Below, one piece after another: positions 1 to 5,784 of a stretch of 8,035 nucleotides of DNA (the stretch's first letter is position 1; the number at the start of each line of letters is the position of its first letter). The DNA is from JAHFUI01 sp041485905. GTDB lineage: Bacteria; Acidobacteriota; Vicinamibacteria; Vicinamibacterales; CAVVIG01. The translations under genes and the position numbers were made by a program. Below the pieces are notes generated by a model that ran no database searches, was not told the DNA's origin, and saw only the letters and a program-made list of their open reading frames with translations. The stretch covers positions 1-8,035 of the forward strand of contig JBGPKK010000206.1 of the NCBI GenBank assembly GCA_041485905.1. Direction: 5' to 3'.

Positions 1-59
1 CACTTCGGCCACCACTGATGCTGCGTATGCTCGAAACTGGGCGCACCGATGTTGGACAT
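1..59 (-). CDS. Possible 5' end of a minus-strand gene, cut by the window edge
   Basis: An ATG read leftward from position 59 opens 19 codons with no stop before the edge (begins MSNIGAPSF, later a Trp-Trp-Pro). The peptide does not look like an obvious shadow of another gene. It would be divergent from the propeller gene. There is no convincing Shine-Dalgarno sequence upstream and I do not recognise a family. It may equally be chance. Confidence 0.2.
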   Translation of the reverse strand, partial: MSNIGAPSFEHTQHQWWPK

Positions 60-185
60 GAGGGTCGCGCGTAAAACAACGAATGACGGACGTACTCGAA
101 CAACACGCTGACTTGACAAGGTCGTTCCATATCAGTGTCCGGGTGCGGCGCTGCGCGTGTGGCGGAGCTGATAATATTTCGCCCG

Positions 186-1577
186 ATGCACCTGATTTCA
201 CGACGCGCTCTGTTGCAGGCGTTGGCGGCGCAGGCACTGGGGGTGGGCGCGGCGTTTGGACAAACCCGCGTGCACCGGAAGCCCAAACCCTTGCCACAGG
301 GTGCCGTGACCGACGATTGGGCGACGTTTCTGGGGCCGTCGCACAATGCGGTGTCCACGGAGACGAAGCTGAGCCGGACGCTGCCGCCTCCCTTGGTGTG
401 GGAGCACGACAGGGGAACCGGATACGCATCGCCGGCCATCAAGGGCGACGCCCTTGTGTTCGTGCATCGATTGGCGAACGAGGAGATCGTGGAGTGTCTG
501 CACCCGGAGACGGGATCGAGCCAGTGGGAATTTCGGTACGCCACCGCCTTCGAGGACCGGTACGGGTACAACAACGGCCCACGGTCGAGCCCGGTGATCG
601 ACGGCCAGCGGGTGTACACCATGGGGGCGGAAGGAAAGCTGCATTGCCTGGAGCTTGGATCGGGGAAGGTGGTGTGGAAGCGGGACCTGCGGGCGGAGTA
701 CAGAGTGCCGCAGGATTTCTTTGGGACGGCGTCGACGCCGTTGGTGGAAGGCCGGTTGTTGATTGTCAACGTGGGCGCGCCGGGCGGGCCGGCCGTGGCG
801 GGGCTGGACAAAGCGACGGGACGCGAGGTCTGGCGCGCGGGCAGGAAGTGGGGTCCAAGTTACGCCTCACCTGTTCCGGCGGTGATGCACGGGAAGCGGC
901 GCGTGTTTGTGTTTGCGGGAGGCGAGTCCGATCCGCCCACCGGCGGGCTGATGTCGATCAACCCGGCGACGGGGCACGTGGATTTCGTCTTTCCGTGGCG
1001 GAGCCGCAGCCATGAGTCGGTCAATGCGTCCTGCCCGGTGGTGTTCGGCAACAAGGTATTCATTTCGGCGAGCTATCGCACCGGAAGCGCCCTTGTCGAG
1101 GTGCGGCCGAATTTCACACACAGGGTGAGGTGGACCACGCAGGAATTTGGACTGCACTTTAGTACCGCGATTTACCGGGATGGGTACCTGTACGGGTTCG
1201 ATGGGCGGAACGAGCCGGACGCCTCGCTGGCGTGTGTGGACGCGACGAGCGGTAAAGTGGTGTGGCGAGAGACGCCGGAATGGACAGAAGACTTCGAGGT
1301 GCGCGGCCAGAAGCAGCAGCAAGTGATGGGAACCTACCGGGGATCGCTGCTGGCCGTGGATGGCCAGTTCCTGTGCCTTGGGGAGTTGGGACACCTGCTG
1401 TGGATGGACCTGACGCCGAAGGGGTACAAGGAAGTGTCGCGGGCGTGGTTGTTCCCGGCGCGCGAGTCGTGGGTGGCTCCGGTCCTCAGCCGGGGCCTGC
1501 TGTACGTCGTGCAGAACACGCGGGACATGTTCCGGGAGACAGGTCCGCGACTGCTGTGCTACGACCTCAGGGCCTAG
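186..1577 (+). CDS. Exported PQQ-like beta-propeller repeat protein
   Basis: Predicted 463-residue exported protein of the PQQ-like (BamB/quinoprotein-type) beta-propeller superfamily. The N-terminus has a twin-arginine motif, SRRALLQ (residues 5-11), then an Ala/Leu-rich stretch ending near AAFGQ (22-26), so Tat export to the periplasm or surface is likely. After it comes the hallmark WATFLGPSHN (about 45-54), typical of the first blade in this family. Repeated blade motifs of the type [CG]LDxxTGxxxW occur around residues 104-115, 155-165, 207-217 and 350-361, with a last strand CYDLRA at the C-terminus. It is shorter than true PQQ alcohol dehydrogenases and I see none of their calcium/PQQ catalytic signatures, so a non-catalytic or binding propeller is more likely than a dehydrogenase. 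The start at 186 was chosen because it places the Arg pair correctly; a GTG at 135 would put 17 odd residues ahead of the signal. No good Shine-Dalgarno sequence precedes it. The family is solid; the function is unknown. Confidence 0.85.
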   Translation: MHLISRRALLQALAAQALGVGAAFGQTRVHRKPKPLPQGAVTDDWATFLGPSHNAVSTETKLSRTLPPPLVWEHDRGTGYASPAIKGDALVFVHRLANEEIVECLHPETGSSQWEFRYATAFEDRYGYNNGPRSSPVIDGQRVYTMGAEGKLHCLELGSGKVVWKRDLRAEYRVPQDFFGTASTPLVEGRLLIVNVGAPGGPAVAGLDKATGREVWRAGRKWGPSYASPVPAVMHGKRRVFVFAGGESDPPTGGLMSINPATGHVDFVFPWRSRSHESVNASCPVVFGNKVFISASYRTGSALVEVRPNFTHRVRWTTQEFGLHFSTAIYRDGYLYGFDGRNEPDASLACVDATSGKVVWRETPEWTEDFEVRGQKQQQVMGTYRGSLLAVDGQFLCLGELGHLLWMDLTPKGYKEVSRAWLFPARESWVAPVLSRGLLYVVQNTRDMFRETGPRLLCYDLRA

Positions 1578-1606
1578 CCGGTTTGCCGAAAAACGCCAGC
1601 AACCGG
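1578..1606 (+). terminator. Weak hairpin just after the propeller stop codon
   Basis: CCGGTT at 1578-1583 is complementary to AACCGG at 1601-1606, enclosing about 17 nt, with two more possible pairs across a bulge. It starts right after the TAG. No T-run follows, so it is not a classical intrinsic terminator; it could act as an mRNA 3' stabiliser or be chance. Confidence 0.25.
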
Positions 1607-1633
1607 AACTTAGAACTGAAAACTGAGAACTTG
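1606..1633 (+). repeat. 7-bp tandem repeat array A (4 units)
   Basis: Four imperfect heptamers lie head to tail: GAACTTA, GAACTGA, AAACTGA, GAACTTG. The array sits between the propeller and tannase genes, about 10 bp upstream of a TATAAT. A second array with the same period lies at 4826-4874. Confidence 0.75.
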
Positions 1634-1643
1634 GATTCTCACC

Positions 1644-1649
1644 TATAAT
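1644..1649 (+). promoter_or_regulatory. Candidate -10 element (TATAAT) for the tannase gene
   Basis: A perfect TATAAT stands 46 bp before the tannase ATG in otherwise GC-rich DNA. No good -35 exists at 16-18 bp; the best is CTGAGA (1623-1628) with a 15-bp spacer, which lies inside the heptamer array. If used, the 5' leader would be about 40 nt. Confidence 0.4.
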
Positions 1650-1684
1650 CGGGCCTCTCTGCTCCTACCGGGAACCTGATCTGC

Positions 1685-1691
1685 AGGAGGT
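1685..1691 (+). promoter_or_regulatory. Strong ribosome binding site for the tannase gene
   Basis: AGGAGGT ends 4 nt before the ATG at 1696 and fixes this start. It is the clearest plus-strand Shine-Dalgarno sequence in the window. Confidence 0.8.
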
Positions 1692-1695
1692 CACA

Positions 1696-3267
1696 ATGCT
1701 CGCAAGCTTGAGTTTCGCGCTTCTTGCCACCGCGGTCGCCGCCACACCCTGCGAAAGTCTGCGATCGGTGACGATCGCGCAGGCGACGATCGCGACCGCA
1801 CAATCGGTCGCGGCCGGCCCGTTTGTTCAACCTGGCGCCGGCCGAGGCGCTGTGCCCGATGGCCGCGGTGTGGCACCGGATGGCCGGGGCGTTGCACCAG
1901 CAGGTCGGGGCGCGGCACCGGCTGGCCGAGGCGCCGCTCCAGCAGGCCGTGGAGCCGCTGCTCCGACGCTGCCCGCGCATTGCCGGGTGACGATGGTGCT
2001 TAAACCGTCTTCCGACTCAAACATCAACTCCGAGCTCTGGATGCCGACCGAGAACTGGAACGGAAAGCTCATCGTCGTCGGCAACGGCGGATTCGCGGGA
2101 GCGATCCAGGGGTACGGCGACATGCAGGTGGCGCTGCGTCTCGGCTACGCGACCGCCGCGACCGACACCGGCCACAACGCGGCTGACGGTCCCAACGGCA
2201 TGTTCGCGCTCGGCCATCCTGAGAAGATCGTGGACTTCGCAGACCGCGCTGCACACGAGACGACGGTCAAAGCGAAGGAGTTGATCAAGGCGTTCTACGA
2301 TCGATCGCCGCAATACTCGTACTTCAAGGGGTGCTCGACTGGCGGGCGCATGGCCGTGATGGCCGCCCAGAGACACCCGGACGATTACGACGGAATCATC
2401 GGCGGCGCGCTCGCGAACCGTCACATCCAGATGCATACCGCGGGCTTCGCGCGAAGCGTCAATCTTGCGAGGAATCCGGATCAGGCGGTCCCGCAAGAGA
2501 AGGCGCAGATGGTGACCGCCGCGGTGTTGGCGAAGTGCGACACGTACAAGGAAGGCTTCCTGAACAACCCGCGGCAGTGCAGCTTCGATTTCTCGACGCT
2601 GCTGTGCAAGGGCGCGGACGGGGCCAACTGCCTGACCAAACCGCAACTGCAGTCGGTGGAAGCCTTCTACGGCGGCTTGAAGAACAGCAAGGGCGAGCTC
2701 ATCTTCTCGGGACAGGCGCTTGGCAACCCGATGACGGCCCAGCGGAGCAACCCGACGATCACCAACATCACCGATACGGTCCGAATCTGGGGCTTCCAGA
2801 ACGCAGACTACGACTGGAAAACTTTTGATCTCGATCGCGACATGCCGATCATCAACAGCAAGGTCGGCTTCGTGGATGCGGTCGATCCGGATCTCAAAGC
2901 GTTCAAAGCGCACGGCGGCAAACTGTTCCTGTATGCCGGCTGGGGCGACACGACGATCACTCCTGAGAATACGGTGCTCTACTACGAAAGCGTCCTGAAC
3001 AAGATGGGGAAGAACCAGGGCGACTGGATGCGCCTCTTCATGGTTCCGGGCATGGCGCATTGCGGCAACGGGCCAGGGCCGAATGTTTTCGACTCAATCG
3101 GCACCCTCTCAGAATGGCGCGAGAAGGGCGTGGCGCCGGTTCAGGTGACCGCGGCGAACGCGCAGTCGACGACGACGCGTCCGCTGTGCCCGTACCCGCA
3201 GTACGCGAAGTACAAGGGAACCGGGAATTACAAGGACGCCGCGAACTGGACGTGCGCGGCGCCGTAG
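1696..3267 (+). CDS. Secreted tannase/feruloyl esterase family alpha/beta hydrolase
   Basis: Predicted 523-residue secreted serine esterase of the tannase family, whose members hydrolyse gallate, ferulate or related aromatic esters. Residues 1-16 form a short hydrophobic signal (cleavage likely near AVAA/TP) that lacks the usual N-terminal Lys/Arg. The nucleophile motif GCSTGGR spans 212-218 with Ser214. Asp418 (in GWGDTT) and His455 (in MAHCG) complete the triad. Cys213 and Cys456 flank Ser and His, matching the family CS-D-HC arrangement in which a disulfide joins the two active-site loops. GNGGFAG near residue 135 is also family-typical. Between signal and core (54-88) lie five copies of a seven-residue PxGRGxA repeat. 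The segment after Cys281 is shorter than the usual aspartate-rich calcium loop. The C-terminus resembles the relic at 3930-3995. A DUF1080 gene follows 69 bp downstream. Family assignment is very secure; the actual ester substrate is not known. Confidence 0.95.
   Translation: MLASLSFALLATAVAATPCESLRSVTIAQATIATAQSVAAGPFVQPGAGRGAVPDGRGVAPDGRGVAPAGRGAAPAGRGAAPAGRGAAAPTLPAHCRVTMVLKPSSDSNINSELWMPTENWNGKLIVVGNGGFAGAIQGYGDMQVALRLGYATAATDTGHNAADGPNGMFALGHPEKIVDFADRAAHETTVKAKELIKAFYDRSPQYSYFKGCSTGGRMAVMAAQRHPDDYDGIIGGALANRHIQMHTAGFARSVNLARNPDQAVPQEKAQMVTAAVLAKCDTYKEGFLNNPRQCSFDFSTLLCKGADGANCLTKPQLQSVEAFYGGLKNSKGELIFSGQALGNPMTAQRSNPTITNITDTVRIWGFQNADYDWKTFDLDRDMPIINSKVGFVDAVDPDLKAFKAHGGKLFLYAGWGDTTITPENTVLYYESVLNKMGKNQGDWMRLFMVPGMAHCGNGPGPNVFDSIGTLSEWREKGVAPVQVTAANAQSTTTRPLCPYPQYAKYKGTGNYKDAANWTCAAP
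1834..1959 (+). repeat. 21-bp in-frame repeats coding a PxGRGxA peptide tract
   Basis: Five 21-bp units (1855-1959) code P-D/A-G-R-G-V/A-A, preceded by one degenerate unit (GAGRGAV, 1834-1854). The arginine codons are CGC, CGG, CGG, CGA and CGT, and other codons also vary at third positions, so the repeat is conserved better in protein than in DNA. It forms a flexible basic linker between the signal peptide and the catalytic domain. Confidence 0.9.
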
Positions 3268-3282
3268 CCTGGAACGATCGGC

Positions 3283-3306
3283 CACGAAATCACGAAAACA
3301 CGAAGA
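3283..3306 (+). repeat. Three 8-bp tandem repeats (CACGAANN)
   Basis: CACGAAAT, CACGAAAA and CACGAAGA lie head to tail in the gap between the tannase and DUF1080 genes. It is a short A-rich island ahead of the DUF1080 leader. No function is evident. Confidence 0.6.
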
Positions 3307-3326
3307 GGATACCTTTCTCTCGAACT

Positions 3327-3330
3327 GGAG
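3327..3330 (+). promoter_or_regulatory. Ribosome binding site fixing the DUF1080 start
   Basis: GGAG lies 6 nt before the ATG at 3337. A TTG at 3331 directly follows this site, too close for initiation, so ATG 3337 is preferred. Confidence 0.6.
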
Positions 3331-3336
3331 TTGGCC

Positions 3337-3927
3337 ATGAAGCACTCATGTGCAGGCGCTATCGCCTGCCTCTTCGTCGGGTTGATGGTTCTTTCACCGG
3401 CGCCAGGCGTGCTCGCCCAGACGGCTTCGACGTGGTCGGTGCTCTTCGACGGCAGGAACCTGGACAGCTTCAACCCGATCGGGACCGCCAACTGGAAGCT
3501 CGCTGATGGCGTCGTTCAAGCCGACATGGGAAACGGCTTTCTCGTGTCGAAGGCGTCGTACGGTGACTTCGAGCTCAAGGCGGACTTCTGGGTCACCGAC
3601 GACGCCAACAGCGGCGTGTTCATCCGGTGTGAAGACCCGAAGCAAGTGACCGCGATGAATGCGTACGAGGTGAACATCTTTGACAAGCGCCCGGATCAGA
3701 CCTATCGCACGGGCGCGATCGTCGACGTGGCCAAGCCGAAGGACATGACGATCTCCACCGGCAACAAGTGGAACACGATCGAAATCACGGCCAGGGGTCC
3801 ACGGATGACGGTGGCGATCAACGGTCTGTCCATGGTCGACGTGCAGGACGCGAAGCACGCCCGAGGCCCGATCGCGCTTCAATACGGCGCGGGCACGGTC
3901 AAGTTCAGGAACGTGCAGATCAGATGA
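3337..3927 (+). CDS. Secreted DUF1080 / 3-keto-disaccharide hydrolase family protein
   Basis: Predicted 196-residue secreted single-domain protein of the DUF1080 family (Pfam 3-keto-disaccharide hydrolase; concanavalin-like jelly-roll fold). Residues 1-27 are a Sec signal peptide (Lys2, hydrophobic core, cleavage likely at VLA/QT). The mature protein has the usual landmarks in order: LFDGRNLDSF (36-45), WKLADG (53-58), the YGDFELKADF strand then NSGVFIR (91-97), YEVNIFD (110-116), WNTIEI (145-150), an NG turn (162-163) and the closing strand KFRNVQIR (189-196). Length is normal for the short, single-domain form. Some members cleave 3-keto-glucosides; for this one the activity is inference. 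The gene lies 69 bp after the tannase stop and could be co-transcribed with it, giving a secreted esterase plus glycoside-modifying pair. Just 2 bp after its TGA begins a relic of another tannase gene, which suggests the gene arrived by rearrangement. Confidence 0.9.
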   Translation: MKHSCAGAIACLFVGLMVLSPAPGVLAQTASTWSVLFDGRNLDSFNPIGTANWKLADGVVQADMGNGFLVSKASYGDFELKADFWVTDDANSGVFIRCEDPKQVTAMNAYEVNIFDKRPDQTYRTGAIVDVAKPKDMTISTGNKWNTIEITARGPRMTVAINGLSMVDVQDAKHARGPIALQYGAGTVKFRNVQIR

Positions 3928-3929
3928 GC

Positions 3930-3995
3930 TAGTACACGAAGTACAAGGGCGCCGGCAACTTCAAGGACACCGCGAACTGGGCGTGCGGAAATTAG
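3930..3995 (+). pseudogene. Relic of the C-terminus of a second tannase-family gene
   Basis: From 3933 the sequence translates as YTKYKGAGNFKDTANWAC, then Gly-Asn and a TAG at 3993-3995. The intact tannase ends YAKYKGTGNYKDAANWTC (codons 3202-3255). I count 13 of 18 residues identical, the other five conservative (Ala/Thr or Tyr/Phe), and about 47 of 55 bases identical, without gaps. The codon before it is TAG (3930-3932) where the intact gene has CAG for Gln, and no homology extends left into the DUF1080 gene. No start codon or esterase core exists in this frame. It is therefore a fragment, most simply the tail of a paralogous tannase largely replaced by the DUF1080 gene. Confidence 0.8.
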
Positions 3996-4210
3996 GAATT
4001 ACTCTTTCCACGACGCCGTTCTGGCTCTTTTCCAGCGGGGGCGAGGCGGCTTGAGCGTGTCCGGGATGCTGCGTCGGACCTATCCCGAGCACTGGGCAGA
4101 GACTGCGACGGCTCACCTTCCAGTGGCTGGCAGGTTCTGCAACATGCTGCCGCCTCGTTCGCGAAAAAGACGGTCTCTGCGGGCGCTCCGCGAGGGCACG
4201 GCCTTCGCAG
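3996..4210. other. Gap with no recognisable gene
   Basis: Short open frames exist here on both strands (for example from TTG 4051), but none has a good ribosome binding site or a recognisable domain. A small GC hairpin at 4175-4194 lacks a T-run. It may be decayed sequence continuing from the tannase relic. Confidence 0.5.
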
Positions 4211-4219
4211 ATGACGATG

Positions 4220-4225
4220 TACAAT
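4220..4225 (+). promoter_or_regulatory. Candidate -10 element for the Uma2 gene
   Basis: TACAAT matches TATAAT at five of six positions and lies 21 bp before the ATG at 4247. No recognisable -35 is found at the right distance, so support is weak. Confidence 0.3.
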
Positions 4226-4235
4226 GCGGTCTCGA

Positions 4236-4243
4236 AGAGGGAG
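4236..4243 (+). promoter_or_regulatory. Ribosome binding site fixing the Uma2 start
   Basis: AGAGGGAG lies just before ATG 4247 (AGAGG is 6 nt away). This favours 4247 over the in-frame ATGs at 4211 and 4217, which have no comparable site. Confidence 0.6.
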
Positions 4244-4246
4244 CAT

Positions 4247-4816
4247 ATGCGAGCACCCACTGATCATCTCGTCACGGCCGACGAGCTCATCCGGATGCCG
4301 GACGACGGCTTCACGTACGACCTGGTCGAAGGCCGGCTGGTCAAAATGACGCACCCCGGAGCCGAGCACGGGGGACTGACCATGCGGCTCGGCACTGCGT
4401 TGCAGAACTTCGTCGAGGAACACGATCTCGGGATCGTCTTTGCCGCGGAGACCGGTTTTCAGCTTGCCCGCAACCCCGACACGGTCCGCGGTCCAGACGT
4501 GTCGTTCGTGCGCAAGGATCGGTTGCCCGAGGAGGGGTTGCCGACCGGGTACTGGCCTGGTCCCCCTGATCTTGCGGTCGAAGTGATGTCTCCCAATGAT
4601 TCGAAGCCCGAAGTCGAGCGGAAGGTGCAGGAGTACCTGCGAAAGGGCGTTCGACTCGTGTGGGTCGTCTTTCCGCCGAAACGCGCCGTCGCCGTCTATC
4701 GACCGGGCGCGCCGTCCGAGATCCTGGGTGAGAGCGACGCGCTCGATGGTGAGGACGTCGTACCTGGATTCCGCTATCCTCTCGCCCGCCTGTTTGCCGT
4801 CAAGCCGCGAGGTTAG
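4247..4816 (+). CDS. Uma2 family (DUF820) putative endonuclease
   Basis: Predicted 189-residue soluble protein of the Uma2 family, which has a PD-(D/E)XK restriction-endonuclease-like fold. Family motifs appear in order: TADELIRMP and YDLVEGRLV (24-32), RGPDVSFV with Asp84 (81-88), PDLAVEVMSPND with Glu112 (107-118), Lys126 in the helix before EYL (129-131), then GVRLVWVVFPP (134-144) and a YRPG turn. Asp84, Glu112 and Lys126 are the expected metal and catalytic residues, so the nuclease core looks intact; length is normal. The cellular role of Uma2 proteins is poorly established and I see no partner gene. It stands alone, with its own possible promoter. Its stop codon overlaps, tail to tail, the stop of the PepSY gene (TAG 4814-4816 against TAA read from 4815 to 4813). 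Family is secure; function is not. Confidence 0.9.
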   Translation: MRAPTDHLVTADELIRMPDDGFTYDLVEGRLVKMTHPGAEHGGLTMRLGTALQNFVEEHDLGIVFAAETGFQLARNPDTVRGPDVSFVRKDRLPEEGLPTGYWPGPPDLAVEVMSPNDSKPEVERKVQEYLRKGVRLVWVVFPPKRAVAVYRPGAPSEILGESDALDGEDVVPGFRYPLARLFAVKPRG

Positions 4817-5784
4817 ATCTCGAGGTTGAAGTCTGAAGTCTGCACACTTGCGACTTCAGGCTTGAGACTTTCTGATTCCGGCTGTGCGCTCTTTCGCATG
4901 GCCGGCCGCAGGACCCTGTTCCACCACATGATCCCGCCTGTCACGAAGAGGACGGCGGGCATGAGTCCCAGAACCACATACAGCCACTTGACCGACGTGC
5001 CGTAGGCGCGGCCGAAGTGGATCCGCGCGAGCCACGCCAGGATGTTGTCGCCCGTCCGCGGCTCGAGGCTATTGGCGGCCGCGGGCTGGAGGTAATCGAC
5101 GAGATTCGCGAACGGCTCGGGATACGAGAGATAGATCCCGCTGATACCCCACATCAGCACGAACAGGAACATCCAGAAGCCCATCGCGCTGTGCAGGTCC
5201 CAGTTGAACCGCTTCCAGCCGACCTTCCGCCGGACAAACAGGCTGCGCCACCACCGGGCCGTGCCAGGCCACCAGATCACCGCGCCCGTGAGGCACAGCA
5301 GAGTCAGGAGCACCGCGCCGGCCCCGTTGACGAGACGTCCGGTGCGGTCAGCCAGCAAGTCGTCGTGCAGCTTGACGAGCCAGTACAGGAGCTTTGGCTC
5401 GTCCGTCCCCACATCACCGATATCTTTTCCCGTGTAGGGATCGAAGGCTCTTTCGCGCTGCCGCTGCCCGCGCGTCATCGTCACGACGGCCGCGCGCGCC
5501 GGATCGCGCGAGAAGGTGACCCGGGCGATGTCGAATCGCGGATACTTTTTCTTCGCGGCGGCGCTCAGCTCCTCGACGGTCATCAGCCGGCCCGTCGCCG
5601 TCACGGCCGGCGCGGTCCACGCGAGCCTCGCGATCTCGCGACGGAACACGATCGCGCTGCCCGAGAGGCTGATGACGAAGACGTAAAGGCCGACGCCGAT
5701 GCCGGTCCATAGATGGATCTGGAAGAGCGCTTTTCGCGCCCAAACCGTCTGCGGCCTGCGGGCGAATCGGGTCACGAAGGTCAT
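4813..5784 (-). CDS. PepSY-associated TM helix protein (FoxB-like putative membrane reductase)
   Basis: Predicted 323-residue inner-membrane protein with four hydrophobic helices at about 25-47, 152-172, 199-221 and 266-287, the layout of the PepSY_TM family. A periplasmic PepSY-like segment lies between helices 1 and 2 (about 66-125, including the FDPYTG motif at 114-119). Conserved histidines sit at helix edges: His24, His140 (KLHDDL), His198 (DLHSAMGFW) and His256 (RIHFG). In related proteins such as the ferrisiderophore reductase FoxB, histidines of this kind bind haem, so a role in electron transfer across the membrane or iron reduction is plausible but inferred. The start ATG overlaps the stop of dehydrogenase copy B (ATGA), so translation is probably coupled; its own Shine-Dalgarno sequence is weak. 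The last 20 or so residues are coded by a 7-bp tandem repeat array and look like an acquired tail. No TonB receptor or siderophore gene is in view. Confidence 0.9.
   Translation of the reverse strand: MTFVTRFARRPQTVWARKALFQIHLWTGIGVGLYVFVISLSGSAIVFRREIARLAWTAPAVTATGRLMTVEELSAAAKKKYPRFDIARVTFSRDPARAAVVTMTRGQRQRERAFDPYTGKDIGDVGTDEPKLLYWLVKLHDDLLADRTGRLVNGAGAVLLTLLCLTGAVIWWPGTARWWRSLFVRRKVGWKRFNWDLHSAMGFWMFLFVLMWGISGIYLSYPEPFANLVDYLQPAAANSLEPRTGDNILAWLARIHFGRAYGTSVKWLYVVLGLMPAVLFVTGGIMWWNRVLRPAMRKSAQPESESLKPEVASVQTSDFNLEI
4826..4874 (+). repeat. 7-bp tandem repeat array B (7 units) inside the PepSY 3' end
   Basis: Seven imperfect heptamers in register: TTGAAGT, CTGAAGT, CTGCACA, CTTGCGA, CTTCAGG, CTTGAGA, CTTTCTG. 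On the minus strand they code PepSY residues of about 304-320. The opposite strand reads ACTTCAG ACTTCAA, resembling the AACTTAG/AACTGAG units of array A at 1606-1633. Confidence 0.7.

Noticed and set aside
113..118. Perfect TTGACA as a -35 for the propeller gene
   Set aside because: No acceptable -10 at 16-18 bp; the AT-rich GATAAT at 170-175 is about 50 bp away and has no -35 of its own.
83..1015. A long plus-strand open frame overlapping the propeller gene
   Set aside because: Gly/Arg-rich composition and no domain; the overlapping frame from 186 has clear propeller motifs and an export signal.
1834..1959. Collagen-like repeat in the tannase
   Set aside because: The period is seven residues, not the Gly-X-Y triplet of collagen-like proteins.
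2017..3060. A 347-codon open frame on the minus strand opposite the tannase gene
   Set aside because: It is antisense to an unmistakable tannase with an intact triad. Its translation is rich in Arg, His and Val with no family motif, as expected from an antisense frame of GC-rich DNA.
4175..4194. GC-rich hairpin as a terminator
   Set aside because: Short stem with a bulge and no T-run; probably chance in GC-rich DNA.
4051..4263. A 70-codon frame from TTG between the tannase relic and Uma2
   Set aside because: No ribosome binding site or recognisable domain, and it runs into the Uma2 start region in another frame.
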